From: Ramlibacter sp.
Lineage (GTDB): Bacteria; Pseudomonadota; Gammaproteobacteria; Burkholderiales; Burkholderiaceae_C
Assembly: GCA_019635435.1 (NCBI GenBank)
Contig: JAHBZM010000001.1
Span: 3,410,001 to 3,474,000, forward strand
Direction: 5' to 3'
Length of the DNA: 64,000 nucleotides
Shown: positions 32,782 to 40,920 of the stretch, in pieces
How positions within the stretch are numbered: the stretch's first letter is position 1
Layout of the letters: every line of letters begins with the position of its first letter
The notes under the pieces: model-generated
Database searches by the model: none
Told to the model about the DNA's origin: nothing
What the model saw: only the letters and a program-made list of their open reading frames with translations
Program-made: the position numbers and the translations under genes

Positions 32782-35577
32782 TCAGTGCGCCTTTTCCCAG
32801 TTAGGCCCCACGCCCACCTCGGCCAGCAGCGGCACCTTGAGCTCGGCCACACCGGCCATCAGGCGCGGGATCTCGGTCTTGAGCCAGTCCACCTCGGCAT
32901 CGGGCACCTCGAACACCAGTTCGTCATGCACCTGCATGATCATCCGGGTCCCGCGCTTCTCGTCGTCCAGCACCTGCTGCACCTTGTTCATGCTGAGCTT
33001 GATCAGGTCGGCGGCCGTGCCCTGCATGGGCGCGTTGATGGCGGCGCGCTCGGCACCGCCTCGGCGCGGGCCGTTGGGTGAGTTGATCTCGGGCAGGTAC
33101 AGGCGACGGCCAAACACCGTCTCCACGTAGCCCTTGCTCTTGGCCGACAGGCGGGTCTCGTCCATGTAGGTCTTGACGCCGGCAAAGCGCTGGAAGTAGC
33201 GCTCGATGTAGTTCTTGGCCGCCGTGTTGTCGATGCCCAGGTTGCGCGCCAGCCCGAAAGCGCTCATGCCGTAGATGAGGCCGAAGTTGATCACCTTGGC
33301 ATAGCGCCGCTGCTCGCTGCTGACCTGGTCGGGCGGCACGCCAAACACCTCGGCGGCCGTGGCGCGGTGCACGTCCATACCCTCATGGAACGCCTTGACC
33401 AGCGCCTCGTCGCCGCTGATATGGGCCATGATGCGCAGTTCGATCTGGCTGTAGTCGGCGCTGGCAATCACGCTGCCCGCTGGCGCCACAAAGGCCTCGC
33501 GCACGCGCCGGCCTTCGGGCGTGCGGATCGGGATGTTCTGCAGGTTGGGGTCGTTGCTGGACAGCCGGCCCGTCACGGCCACGGCCTGCGCGTAGTGCGT
33601 GTGCACGCGCCCGGTGCGCGGGTTGGCCAGCTGGCCCAGCTTGTCGGTGTAGGTGCCCTTGAGCTTGGACAGGCCGCGGTGCTCCAGGATCTTGGCGGGC
33701 AGCGGGTAGTCCTCGGCCAGCTTCTCCAGCACTTCCTCGTCGGTGCTGGGCGCGCCGCTCGGGGTTTTCTTGACCACGGGCAGGCCCAGCTTGGTGAAGA
33801 AAATCTCGCCGATCTGCTTGGGGCTGCCCAGGTTGAAGGGCTGGCCGGCCAGCTCGTGCGCCTCGGTCTCCAGCGCCAGGATGCGCTGGCCCAGTTCATG
33901 GCTTTGCGCGGCCAGCGTGGGCGCGTCGATCAGCACGCCGTTGCGTTCGATGCGGTACAGCGTCTCGCTGCTGTGCATCTCCAGCTCGTAGACATAGCGC
34001 AGCTTCTCGTCCTTCTGCAGCTGCGGCCACAGGGCCCGATGCACGTCCAGTGTCTGGTCGGAGTCTTCGCACGAGTATTCGGCCGCCTTGGCCACATCGA
34101 CCTGGCTGAACGGGATCTGGTGCGCGCCCTTGCCGCACAGGTCTTCATAGCTGATGCCGCTGCGCCCCAGGTGGCGCTCGGCCAGGCTGGCCAGGCCGTG
34201 CGGCTTGTGGACCTCGAGCACATAGCTTTGCAGCATGGTGTCGTGGGCGTAGCCCCGCACCTCGATGCCATGGTTGGCGAACACATGGCGGTCGTACTTG
34301 ATGTGCTGGCCCAGCTTTTTCTTGCTGCCGTCTTCCAGCCAGGGCTTGAGCCTGGCCAGCACCTCGTCGAACGGCAGTTGCTGCGGCGCGTCCGGGCCTG
34401 CGTGGCGCAGCGGAATGTAGGCCGCCTCGCCCGGGGTCACGCTGAAGCTGATGCCCACGATCTCGGCGCGCATTTCGTCCAGCGAGGTGGTTTCGGTGTC
34501 CACGGCCGCCAGCCCGGCGGCCTGCAGGCGCGCCAGCCAGGTGTCCAGCAGCTCCCAGCTCAGGATGGTGTCGTACTTCAGGTTGCTGGCGGGCGAGGCG
34601 CTGGTGGGCAGCGGCTCGTCGAACAGGCCGGGCGCGCTGCCCGCGCCACTGTGCTTGTGCGCTTCGATCTGCTCGGGCGGCACCTCGTGGGCCAGCAGCG
34701 TCTTGACCAGGCCCTTGAAGCCATAACGCTCGCTGAAGGCCATGAGGGCCTCGCTGTCCTGCCCGCCAATCGAGATCGCGTCCAGCGCCGGCAGGCCCGC
34801 CACGTGCCCGGCCAGGTCGCAGTCGGTCTTGATCGTGAGCAGCTCGCGGCCCCTGGGCAACCAGCCCAGCGCGTCGCGCAGGTTCTGGCCCGCCACGCCC
34901 TTGATCTCGTCGGCGCGCGCCACCAGCGCGTCGAGCGAGCCATATTCGAGCAGCCACTTCACCGCCGTCTTGGGGCCGACCTTGGGCACGCCCGGCACGT
35001 TGTCCACCGCATCGCCCACCAGGGTCTGGTAGTCCAGCATCAGGCTGGGCGGCACGCCGAACTCGGCCTGCACGCCGGCGATGTCGCGGCGCCGGTCGTT
35101 CATGGTGTCGATCACCGTGATGTGTTCGTTGACCAGCTGGCTCAGGTCCTTGTCGCCGCTGGAGATGATGACCTCGATGCCCTGTTGCGCCGCCACATGG
35201 GCCAGCGTGCCGATCACGTCGTCGGCCTCCACGCCGGGCACGTCCAGCACCTTCCAGCCCAGCAGCTTCACCACCTCGTGGATGGGCGGGATCTGGCTGC
35301 GCAGGTCGTCGGGCATGGGCGAGCGGTTGGCCTTGTACTCGGGGTACAGCGCGTCGCGGAAGGTCGGGCCCTTGGCGTCGAACACGCAGGCCGCGTAGTC
35401 GGCCCGCACGTCCTTGCGCAGCTTCTGCATCATGTTGATCATGCCGCGGATGGCACCGGTGGCCGGGCTCGTGGGGTCCCCCGGCACCGCGCGCAGGTCG
35501 GGCATGGCGTGGAAGGCGCGGTACAGGTAGCTGGAACCGTCGACCAGGAGCAGCGTGCGGGAGGCGGTGTCTGACAT
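32782..35577 (-). CDS. polA: DNA polymerase I
   Basis: A 931-residue polymerase of full length. It has the N-terminal 5'-nuclease domain (LLLVDGSSYLYRAFHAMPDL; VEADDVIGTLAHVA), a 3'-5' exonuclease domain with intact DTETTSLDEM, and the polymerase domain with SADYSQIELRIMAHISGDEA, RRYAKVINFGLIYGMSAFGL and MQVHDELVFEVP. It fills gaps after Okazaki fragment processing and in repair. It lies next to the DUF2782 gene and thrB, a conserved order in this bacterial family. Confidence 0.98.
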   Translation of the reverse strand: MSDTASRTLLLVDGSSYLYRAFHAMPDLRAVPGDPTSPATGAIRGMINMMQKLRKDVRADYAACVFDAKGPTFRDALYPEYKANRSPMPDDLRSQIPPIHEVVKLLGWKVLDVPGVEADDVIGTLAHVAAQQGIEVIISSGDKDLSQLVNEHITVIDTMNDRRRDIAGVQAEFGVPPSLMLDYQTLVGDAVDNVPGVPKVGPKTAVKWLLEYGSLDALVARADEIKGVAGQNLRDALGWLPRGRELLTIKTDCDLAGHVAGLPALDAISIGGQDSEALMAFSERYGFKGLVKTLLAHEVPPEQIEAHKHSGAGSAPGLFDEPLPTSASPASNLKYDTILSWELLDTWLARLQAAGLAAVDTETTSLDEMRAEIVGISFSVTPGEAAYIPLRHAGPDAPQQLPFDEVLARLKPWLEDGSKKKLGQHIKYDRHVFANHGIEVRGYAHDTMLQSYVLEVHKPHGLASLAERHLGRSGISYEDLCGKGAHQIPFSQVDVAKAAEYSCEDSDQTLDVHRALWPQLQKDEKLRYVYELEMHSSETLYRIERNGVLIDAPTLAAQSHELGQRILALETEAHELAGQPFNLGSPKQIGEIFFTKLGLPVVKKTPSGAPSTDEEVLEKLAEDYPLPAKILEHRGLSKLKGTYTDKLGQLANPRTGRVHTHYAQAVAVTGRLSSNDPNLQNIPIRTPEGRRVREAFVAPAGSVIASADYSQIELRIMAHISGDEALVKAFHEGMDVHRATAAEVFGVPPDQVSSEQRRYAKVINFGLIYGMSAFGLARNLGIDNTAAKNYIERYFQRFAGVKTYMDETRLSAKSKGYVETVFGRRLYLPEINSPNGPRRGGAERAAINAPMQGTAADLIKLSMNKVQQVLDDEKRGTRMIMQVHDELVFEVPDAEVDWLKTEIPRLMAGVAELKVPLLAEVGVGPNWEKAH

Positions 35578-35731
35578 GTGGGGGCGTTCGTTTGCGGTCA
35601 GGTGGGGCGTGTGAGGGGTGCCTGCCAGTTTAATCCGGGCTCCGGCGCGCGCTTGCGGCCCGGGCCATCGCCGTGGAGGTTACCGTGGCGGTTGCCGTGC
35701 CGGGCGCGAACCGGCTGCCGCCGCGATTTCC

Positions 35732-35737
35732 TACAAT
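35732..35737 (+). promoter_or_regulatory. -10 box just upstream of the DUF2782 gene
   Basis: TACAAT ends seven bases before ATG 35745 and no Shine-Dalgarno sequence is present, so a leaderless transcript is predicted. Confidence 0.5.
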
Positions 35738-35744
35738 GAGCGCC

Positions 35745-36098
35745 ATGCGTGCCCTCCTTTTTTTCGCCCCGATCCTGGCTTGCGCCGCCCTGCCCGCCCT
35801 GGCTGCAGACCCAAAAGCCCTGGAGTCCAGGACGGGCGGCCCTGACGCGCTACAAAAACAGGAGCAACTGGAAGGCCGCCGCAACCAGCAGATCGAGCGC
35901 ATCCGCGTCGAGGACGCGGGCGCCCGCGTGGACGAACTGCGGGTGGGCGGTGAGACGCAGAGCATCACCGTGCAGCCCAAGAATGGCCTGCCCGAGTACG
36001 AAATGCAGCCCACCGACGGCGCCCGCGCGCGCGTGTTCGCGCGCGACGGCCTGAGCGGCGCCCAGGGCCAGCGCGTCTGGAACGTTTTCAAATTCTGA
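35745..36098 (+). CDS. DUF2782 family secreted protein
   Basis: A 117-residue protein. The signal peptide MRALLFFAPILACAALPALA is cut after ALA-A. The C-terminal DUF2782 core reads IERIRVEDAGARVDELRVGG through WNVFKF. Function unknown; in related bacteria it sits between polA and thrB, as here. Residues 25-42 (LESRTGGPDALQKQEQL region) are encoded by interspersed element copy C, inserted in frame just behind the signal peptide. Confidence 0.85.
   Translation: MRALLFFAPILACAALPALAADPKALESRTGGPDALQKQEQLEGRRNQQIERIRVEDAGARVDELRVGGETQSITVQPKNGLPEYEMQPTDGARARVFARDGLSGAQGQRVWNVFKF
35817..35868 (+). repeat. 52-bp interspersed element, copy C
   Basis: It reads GCCCTGGAGTCCAGG, then 16 bases, then GCTACAAAAACAGGAGC. 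GTCCA starts at 35825 and GCTAC at 35849 (offset 24). It is translated within the DUF2782 protein. Confidence 0.8.
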
Positions 36099-36112
36099 GC
36101 CGCGACTGACCC

Positions 36113-37063
36113 ATGGCTGTATTCACCGACGTGTCGGCCGACCAGGCCCAGGCCCTGCTGAGCCAGCTCAATCTGGGCGAACTGCGCGAGCTGCGCGGCA
36201 TCGAAGGCGGCATCGAGAACACCAACTACTTCGCCTTCACCAGCGAGGGCGAGTATGTGCTCACGCTGTTCGAGCGCCTGACCTTTGAGCAGCTGCCGTT
36301 CTACCTGCACCTGATGAAGCACCTGGCGCAGCGCGGCATCCCCGTGCCCGACCCGGCCGCCAACCGCGACGGCGACATCCTGCACACCGTGTGCGGCAAG
36401 CCCGCGGCCGTGGTCAACCGGCTGCGCGGCAGGAGCGAACTGGCTCCCACCGAGGCCCATTGCGCGGCCGTGGGCACCATGCTCGCGCGCATGCACCTGG
36501 CGGGCCGTGACTTCAACCGCAGCCAGCCCAACCTGCGTGGCCTGCCCTGGTGGAACGAAACGGCGCCCGTGGTGCTGCCCCACCTGGACGCGCCGCAGGC
36601 CGCCTTGCTGCAGGCCGAGGTGGCCTTCCAGAACCATGTGGCGGCCAGCTCGGCCTATGCCGCGCTGCCGCGCGGGCCGGTGCATGCCGACCTGTTCCGC
36701 GACAACGTGATGTTCGAGGCCGGCGAGCTCACGGGTTTTTTTGATTTCTATTTCGCGGGCGTGGACAGCTGGCTGTTTGACATGGCCGTATGCCTGAACG
36801 ACTGGTGCGTGGACCTGGCCAGCGGCGCCCACGCCCCGGCGCGCGCCAGTGCCTTCCTGCAGGCTTATGCGGCCGTGCGCCCGCTGGCCCGCGCCGAACG
36901 CCAGCTGCTGCCGGCCCTGCTGCGCGCGGGCGCCCTGCGCTTCTGGATTTCCCGCCTGTGGGACTACCACCTGCCGCGCGAAGCCTCGATGCTCACGCCG
37001 CACGACCCCACGCATTTTGAGCGCGTGCTGCGCCAGCGCATCGCCCAGCCGGTGCAGGCCTGA
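36113..37063 (+). CDS. thrB: Homoserine kinase, phosphotransferase type
   Basis: A 316-residue kinase of the aminoglycoside-phosphotransferase fold, not the GHMP type. The N-terminal lobe has GGIENTNYFAFTSEGEYVLT, the catalytic loop is VHADLFRDNVMFE and the metal-binding segment GFFDFYFAGVDSWLFDMA. It phosphorylates homoserine on the way to threonine. ATG 36113 starts 14 bases after the DUF2782 stop. Length and neighbours are as in related genomes. Confidence 0.95.
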   Translation: MAVFTDVSADQAQALLSQLNLGELRELRGIEGGIENTNYFAFTSEGEYVLTLFERLTFEQLPFYLHLMKHLAQRGIPVPDPAANRDGDILHTVCGKPAAVVNRLRGRSELAPTEAHCAAVGTMLARMHLAGRDFNRSQPNLRGLPWWNETAPVVLPHLDAPQAALLQAEVAFQNHVAASSAYAALPRGPVHADLFRDNVMFEAGELTGFFDFYFAGVDSWLFDMAVCLNDWCVDLASGAHAPARASAFLQAYAAVRPLARAERQLLPALLRAGALRFWISRLWDYHLPREASMLTPHDPTHFERVLRQRIAQPVQA

Positions 37064-37188
37064 CCGGGGCCCGCCCCGGCGCGCTGGCCCGCGTTAAATT
37101 TGTCACGCGCCGGGCCTCAGGCGATACTGCCCCGATACTGCGCGGTAAGGAAACCTGCCTCCAAACCGACTTTCCTCACGTATATCGA

Positions 37189-37983
37189 ATGAAACTCAAC
37201 ATTGTTCCCGCACGCACCGGCATCTCATGGGTCAAACTTGGCATCCAAACCTTCCTGCGCCAGCCGCTGGCGCTGTCGGGCCTGTTCTTCATGTTCATGG
37301 CCGTGATGTCGATCGCCACCATGGTGCCGCTGGTGGGCAGCGCGCTGGCGCTGGCCCTGCTGCCGGCCGCCACGCTGGGCCTGATGGCCGCCACGCGCGA
37401 AGCCAGCCGCGGCAAGTTCCCGATGCCGTCCATCCTCATGACCGCCTTTCGCGCGGGGCAGCAGCGCCTGCAGGCCATGCTGGTGCTGGGCGCGCTCTAT
37501 GCCATGGGCTTTCTCGCGGTCATGGGCATTTCGGCGCTGATGGACGGCGGCAAGTTCGCGCGGCTGTACCTGGTGGGCGGGCAGATGACGCGCGAGCTGG
37601 TCACGGCCGACGATTTCCAGCGCGCGATGTGGCTGGCCATGGCGCTGTACCTGCCACTGTCGCTGCTGTTCTGGCATGCGCCGGCGCTGGTGCACTGGCA
37701 TGGCGTGTCGCCCGTGAAAAGCCTGTTCTTCAGCCTGGTGGCCTGCCTGCGCAACTTCAAGGCGTTCACGCTGTACGGCCTGATGTGGGTGGCGGTGTTC
37801 ATTGGCGGCGGCATTGTCATCACCAGCATCGCCGCGCTCACGGGCAGCCCCCAGTTCGCGGGCGTGGCCATGGTGCCCACGGCACTGATCATGGCCGCCA
37901 TGTTCTTCACCTCGGTGTATTTCACCTTCTGCGACAGCTTCGTTGCGGACAATGACCCCCTCAATCCCGGAGAAACCCCATGA
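37189..37983 (+). CDS. BPSS1780-like integral membrane protein
   Basis: A 264-residue protein with about six hydrophobic helices, starting PARTGISWVKLGIQTFLRQP. This is the typical opening of the BPSS1780/DUF-type membrane family found in betaproteobacteria. Function unknown. Its stop overlaps the start of the next gene in ATGA, so the two are translationally coupled. Confidence 0.85.
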   Translation: MKLNIVPARTGISWVKLGIQTFLRQPLALSGLFFMFMAVMSIATMVPLVGSALALALLPAATLGLMAATREASRGKFPMPSILMTAFRAGQQRLQAMLVLGALYAMGFLAVMGISALMDGGKFARLYLVGGQMTRELVTADDFQRAMWLAMALYLPLSLLFWHAPALVHWHGVSPVKSLFFSLVACLRNFKAFTLYGLMWVAVFIGGGIVITSIAALTGSPQFAGVAMVPTALIMAAMFFTSVYFTFCDSFVADNDPLNPGETP

Positions 37984-38744
37984 CACAGCACATCCTCCAA
38001 GGCCGCACCGAAGAAGAAGTCCTCTGGTTCCAGCGCCGCAGCTTCATTCAGGCCGCCGCCGCCTGGACCGCCATGGGCGGCTTTGCGACGGCCCAGGCCC
38101 AGCAGCGCAGCAACATCGTCGAGCTGCGTGGCGACGCGCTGATCAACGGCGACAGGCTGCGCCCGCAGCAGGTCATCCAGACCGGTGACTCGCTGGAAAC
38201 CGGGCCGGGCTCCAACCTCGTGTTCGTGATCGGCAATGCCTCGTTCCTGGTGCGCCAGAATTCGCGCATGACCGTGGAGCGCGGCCCCACGCTCAATGCC
38301 GTGAGCCTGCTGCGCATGATCACCGGCGCGGTGGCCAGTGTCTGGGGCAAGGGCCTGAGCCGCCAGATCGTCACGCCCACCATCACCGCGGGCATCCGCG
38401 GCACCGGGGTGTACACCGAGGTGTTCCCGGCGCAGAACTACCGCAGCTACTTCTGCAACTGCTACGGCACGGTGGACATGGGCGCCGGAGCCGACCGCGT
38501 CGTGAGCCAGGCCGACTACCACCAGTCGTTCTGGGGCGAGGCCGAACCCAAGAACGGCCACCTGCTGACGCCGGCCAAGGCCATCAACCACACCGACGAG
38601 GAAATGGAATTCCTGGCCCGGCTGGTGAACCAGAAAACCGCCTGGCAGATCGCCGGCAAGAAGGGCGTGAAGGACGGCATGGGCTACATGGACAGTGGAG
38701 CCTCCCACACCCACCCGGCCATGAACATGCCCGAGACCCGCTGA
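37980..38744 (+). CDS. FecR-domain protein with Tat-like N-terminus
   Basis: A 254-residue protein. The N-terminus has FQRRSFIQAAAAWTAMGGFA, a twin-arginine-like signal with cleavage near AQA. A FecR-type domain follows (VELRGDALINGDRLRPQQVI; NASFLVRQNSRMTVERG; TPTITAGIRGTGVYTEV). The end contains a short Cys pair (FCNCYGTVDMG) and a His-rich tail. FecR domains often sense or scaffold in the periplasm; no sigma factor or receptor gene is adjacent, so the role is open. Confidence 0.8.
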   Translation: MTQHILQGRTEEEVLWFQRRSFIQAAAAWTAMGGFATAQAQQRSNIVELRGDALINGDRLRPQQVIQTGDSLETGPGSNLVFVIGNASFLVRQNSRMTVERGPTLNAVSLLRMITGAVASVWGKGLSRQIVTPTITAGIRGTGVYTEVFPAQNYRSYFCNCYGTVDMGAGADRVVSQADYHQSFWGEAEPKNGHLLTPAKAINHTDEEMEFLARLVNQKTAWQIAGKKGVKDGMGYMDSGASHTHPAMNMPETR

Positions 38745-38767
38745 AGCTGCCCCGGCCCGCGGCCAGC

Positions 38768-38797
38768 AAAAAAGCCCCGCAACGCGGGGCTTTTGTT
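38768..38797. terminator. Bidirectional rho-independent terminator
   Basis: The stem AAGCCCCGC / GCGGGGCTT has an AAC loop (38781-38783), an A run on its left and a T-rich run on its right. It serves the FecR-domain gene and the convergent TPR gene. Confidence 0.92.
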
Positions 38798-38812
38798 TGC
38801 GCGGCCGGCGGC

Positions 38813-39289
38813 TTACTTGTTTTTGGCCTTGTAGTCGGCGATGGCCTTGGCGAGGTCTTCGTACTCCTCGCAGGTCTTGTTGCCACAGATGGTTTCGAGC
38901 TGGGCCAGGTGCTTTTCGGCCTCGGCGGGCTTCTTGTCCATCAGGTAGGCCTCGCCAATGTATTCGTGGGCGCCACGGTGTTTGGGGTCGAGCTTGAGCG
39001 CCGTGTTGTAGTGCTCGAAGGCCTTGGCCAGGTTGGGCGTGGCGCGCTTGCGCCAGCTGTAGCCCAGCAGGTTGTGCACGTCGGCATTGCGCGGCTCGAT
39101 CCGCTCGGCGGTGTTGAGTTCGGACATGGCGCGGTTCCAGTCCTTGGCCTCGATGGCCTTGCGGGCCGCGGCCAGGCGCTCGGCCACCGAGGGCGGCGCG
39201 GGCATGCTGGGGTTGCTGCCGGGGGTGTCGGCGGCCTGTGCGAAGGTGGCTGCGGCGGCCAGCGCCACCATGAGGTACTTGAGCTTCAT
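38813..39289 (-). CDS. Secreted TPR-repeat protein
   Basis: A 158-residue periplasmic protein. The signal peptide MKLKYLMVALAAAATFAQA is followed by tetratricopeptide repeats (ADVHNLLGYSWRKRATPNLA; KAFEHYNTALKLDPKHRGAH; EYIGEAYLMDKKPAEAEKHL) and a Cys pair (CGNKTC) near the end. It probably mediates protein contacts in the periplasm. ATG 39289 follows AGGAGATCC. Confidence 0.85.
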   Translation of the reverse strand: MKLKYLMVALAAAATFAQAADTPGSNPSMPAPPSVAERLAAARKAIEAKDWNRAMSELNTAERIEPRNADVHNLLGYSWRKRATPNLAKAFEHYNTALKLDPKHRGAHEYIGEAYLMDKKPAEAEKHLAQLETICGNKTCEEYEDLAKAIADYKAKNK

Positions 39290-39343
39290 CGGGATCTCCT
39301 GGGTAAAACGGATAAACGCGCCAGACCCGCAAACGGATGCAGG

Positions 39344-40144
39344 CTACAGCGGCCCGCCGCCCATGCCCTGCAGCCGCGCGGCCATGGCGATAAGTTTGTC
39401 ACGGACTTCACCCATCAGGAAGTCGCGCGACAGGCCCGAGCCCGGCCCCCCGCAGTTGATGGCCATCACGTCGCCACCGCCCGGTGGGTGGAAGGCCACG
39501 GCAATCGCGCTCACGTCCTTCTGCCATTCGCCAAACGAGGTGCAGCAGCCCTTCTCGCGGTACTCGGCCAGGGCGCTCTGGATGCGCGCCTGGGCCTGCG
39601 GCCACAGCAGCGGGTCGTGGGCGCGGATGCGCTCCATGAGCGCGGCGCGCTGGTCCTCGCTGCACACCGCGAGGTAGGCCCGGCCAATGGCCGACGAGGC
39701 CAGCGGCAGGCGCGCGCCCACCGTGAGGCTGAGCGTGAGGGCGGCGTCGCCACGGCAGGTCTCCACATAGATCATGCGCAGCCGGTCACGCATCCCCAGC
39801 GCCACCAGGGCGCCGCTGCAGTCGGCCAGCTCCTGCATGTAGGGCCGCGCGAGCTGGCGCATGTCCATGCGCGCGATCATCGCGCTGCCCAGCGCGAGCA
39901 CGGCGCTGCCCAGCTTGTAGCCCGGGGCGCCGCTGGCGTCCTCGGTGTGCTCGAGGTAGCCGTGCTTGACCAGGGTGTAGGTCAGCCGCGAGATGGTGGA
40001 CTTGGGCAGGCCGCAGCGGCGCGCCAGCTCCTGGTTGCCCAGCATGCGGTCGCGTGAGCGGAAAGCGCTGAGCACATCCAGCCCACGCGCGAGCGCGGTG
40101 ACAAAGTGGCGGTCTTCCTTGGCGGCGGCGGGCATTTTCGGCAT
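39344..40144 (-). CDS. IclR-family transcriptional regulator
   Basis: A 266-residue regulator. The N-terminal winged helix (FVTALARGLDVLSAFRSRD; ELARRCGLPKSTISRLTYTL) is followed by the IclR effector domain (LPLASSAIGRAYLAVCSEDQ; FHPPGGGDVMAINCGGPG). It likely controls a catabolic operon, but none lies directly beside it, so the target is unknown. ATG 40144 is used; a second ATG lies three codons in. Confidence 0.92.
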   Translation of the reverse strand: MPKMPAAAKEDRHFVTALARGLDVLSAFRSRDRMLGNQELARRCGLPKSTISRLTYTLVKHGYLEHTEDASGAPGYKLGSAVLALGSAMIARMDMRQLARPYMQELADCSGALVALGMRDRLRMIYVETCRGDAALTLSLTVGARLPLASSAIGRAYLAVCSEDQRAALMERIRAHDPLLWPQAQARIQSALAEYREKGCCTSFGEWQKDVSAIAVAFHPPGGGDVMAINCGGPGSGLSRDFLMGEVRDKLIAMAARLQGMGGGPL

Positions 40145-40249
40145 TCCGTCAAGTGGAACATATTCACCTTAAAAGTCAATTGCCCCAATGAGGGATTGAT
40201 CTTGCATTGCAGAACAAGAGGACGGCAGGGTTGGCCCGCGCAAAATCGG

Positions 40250-40255
40250 GACAAT
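40250..40255 (+). promoter_or_regulatory. -10 box just upstream of the DUF3297 gene
   Basis: GACAAT ends eight bases before ATG 40264 with no Shine-Dalgarno sequence, so the transcript may be leaderless. Confidence 0.45.
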
Positions 40256-40263
40256 AGCGCCCC

Positions 40264-40512
40264 ATGAACGACGTCACTTCACGCCCTCCCCTGCCCGACC
40301 ACCTGTCCGTCGACCCGCGCAGCCCGCACCATGTGGCCGCGGTGTTCGAGCACGACGTGGGCATCCGCCTCAATGACAAGGAACTCACCAACGTGGAGGA
40401 GTACTGCATCAGCGAAGGCTGGGTCAAGGTGCCGGCCGGCAAGACGCTGGACCGCAAGGGCAACCCGCTGCTGATCAAGCTCAAGGGCAAGGTCGAGGCG
40501 TTCTACCGCTGA
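40264..40512 (+). CDS. DUF3297 family protein
   Basis: An 82-residue cytoplasmic protein with LPDHLSVDPRSPHHVAAVFE and GWVKVPAGKTLDRKGNPLLI, the conserved core of DUF3297. The function is not known. It stands 28 bases before the glyoxalase-fold gene, probably in one operon. Confidence 0.85.
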   Translation: MNDVTSRPPLPDHLSVDPRSPHHVAAVFEHDVGIRLNDKELTNVEEYCISEGWVKVPAGKTLDRKGNPLLIKLKGKVEAFYR

Positions 40513-40540
40513 GCGGACACCGCAGCCCGGAACGCACGGC

Positions 40541-40909
40541 ATGCGCTTGAGCAAGACCACGCCCATCCTGCGGATCTTTGACGAGGCCCGGGCGCGCGAG
40601 TTCTACATCGGCTTCCTGGGTTTTCGCGTGGACTGGGAACACCGCTTCGAGCCCGGCCTGCCGCTGTACCTGCAAGTCTCGCGCGACGGCTGCGTGCTGC
40701 ATCTGTCCGAACACCACGGCGACGGCAGCCCGGGCGCCGCGCTGCGGATCGAGACCGACGACATCGACGCCCTGCAGGCCCAATTGCTGGCCAAGGCCTA
40801 CCCCTATTCGCGCCCGTCGGTTCAGGACATGCCTTGGGGCACGCGGGACATGTCGATCGCCGACCCGTTCGGCAACCGCCTGACCTTCACCAGCGCGATC
40901 AGCGCCTGA
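40541..40909 (+). CDS. Glyoxalase/bleomycin-resistance superfamily protein
   Basis: A 122-residue VOC-fold protein made of two beta-alpha-beta-beta-beta units (PILRIFDEARAREFYIGFLG; DMSIADPFGNRLTFTSAI). It resembles bleomycin-resistance-type proteins that sequester or modify small molecules. The substrate cannot be told. It ends 11 bases before the convergent uvrD stop. Confidence 0.88.
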   Translation: MRLSKTTPILRIFDEARAREFYIGFLGFRVDWEHRFEPGLPLYLQVSRDGCVLHLSEHHGDGSPGAALRIETDDIDALQAQLLAKAYPYSRPSVQDMPWGTRDMSIADPFGNRLTFTSAISA

Positions 40910-40920
40910 GGCCCGCTGGC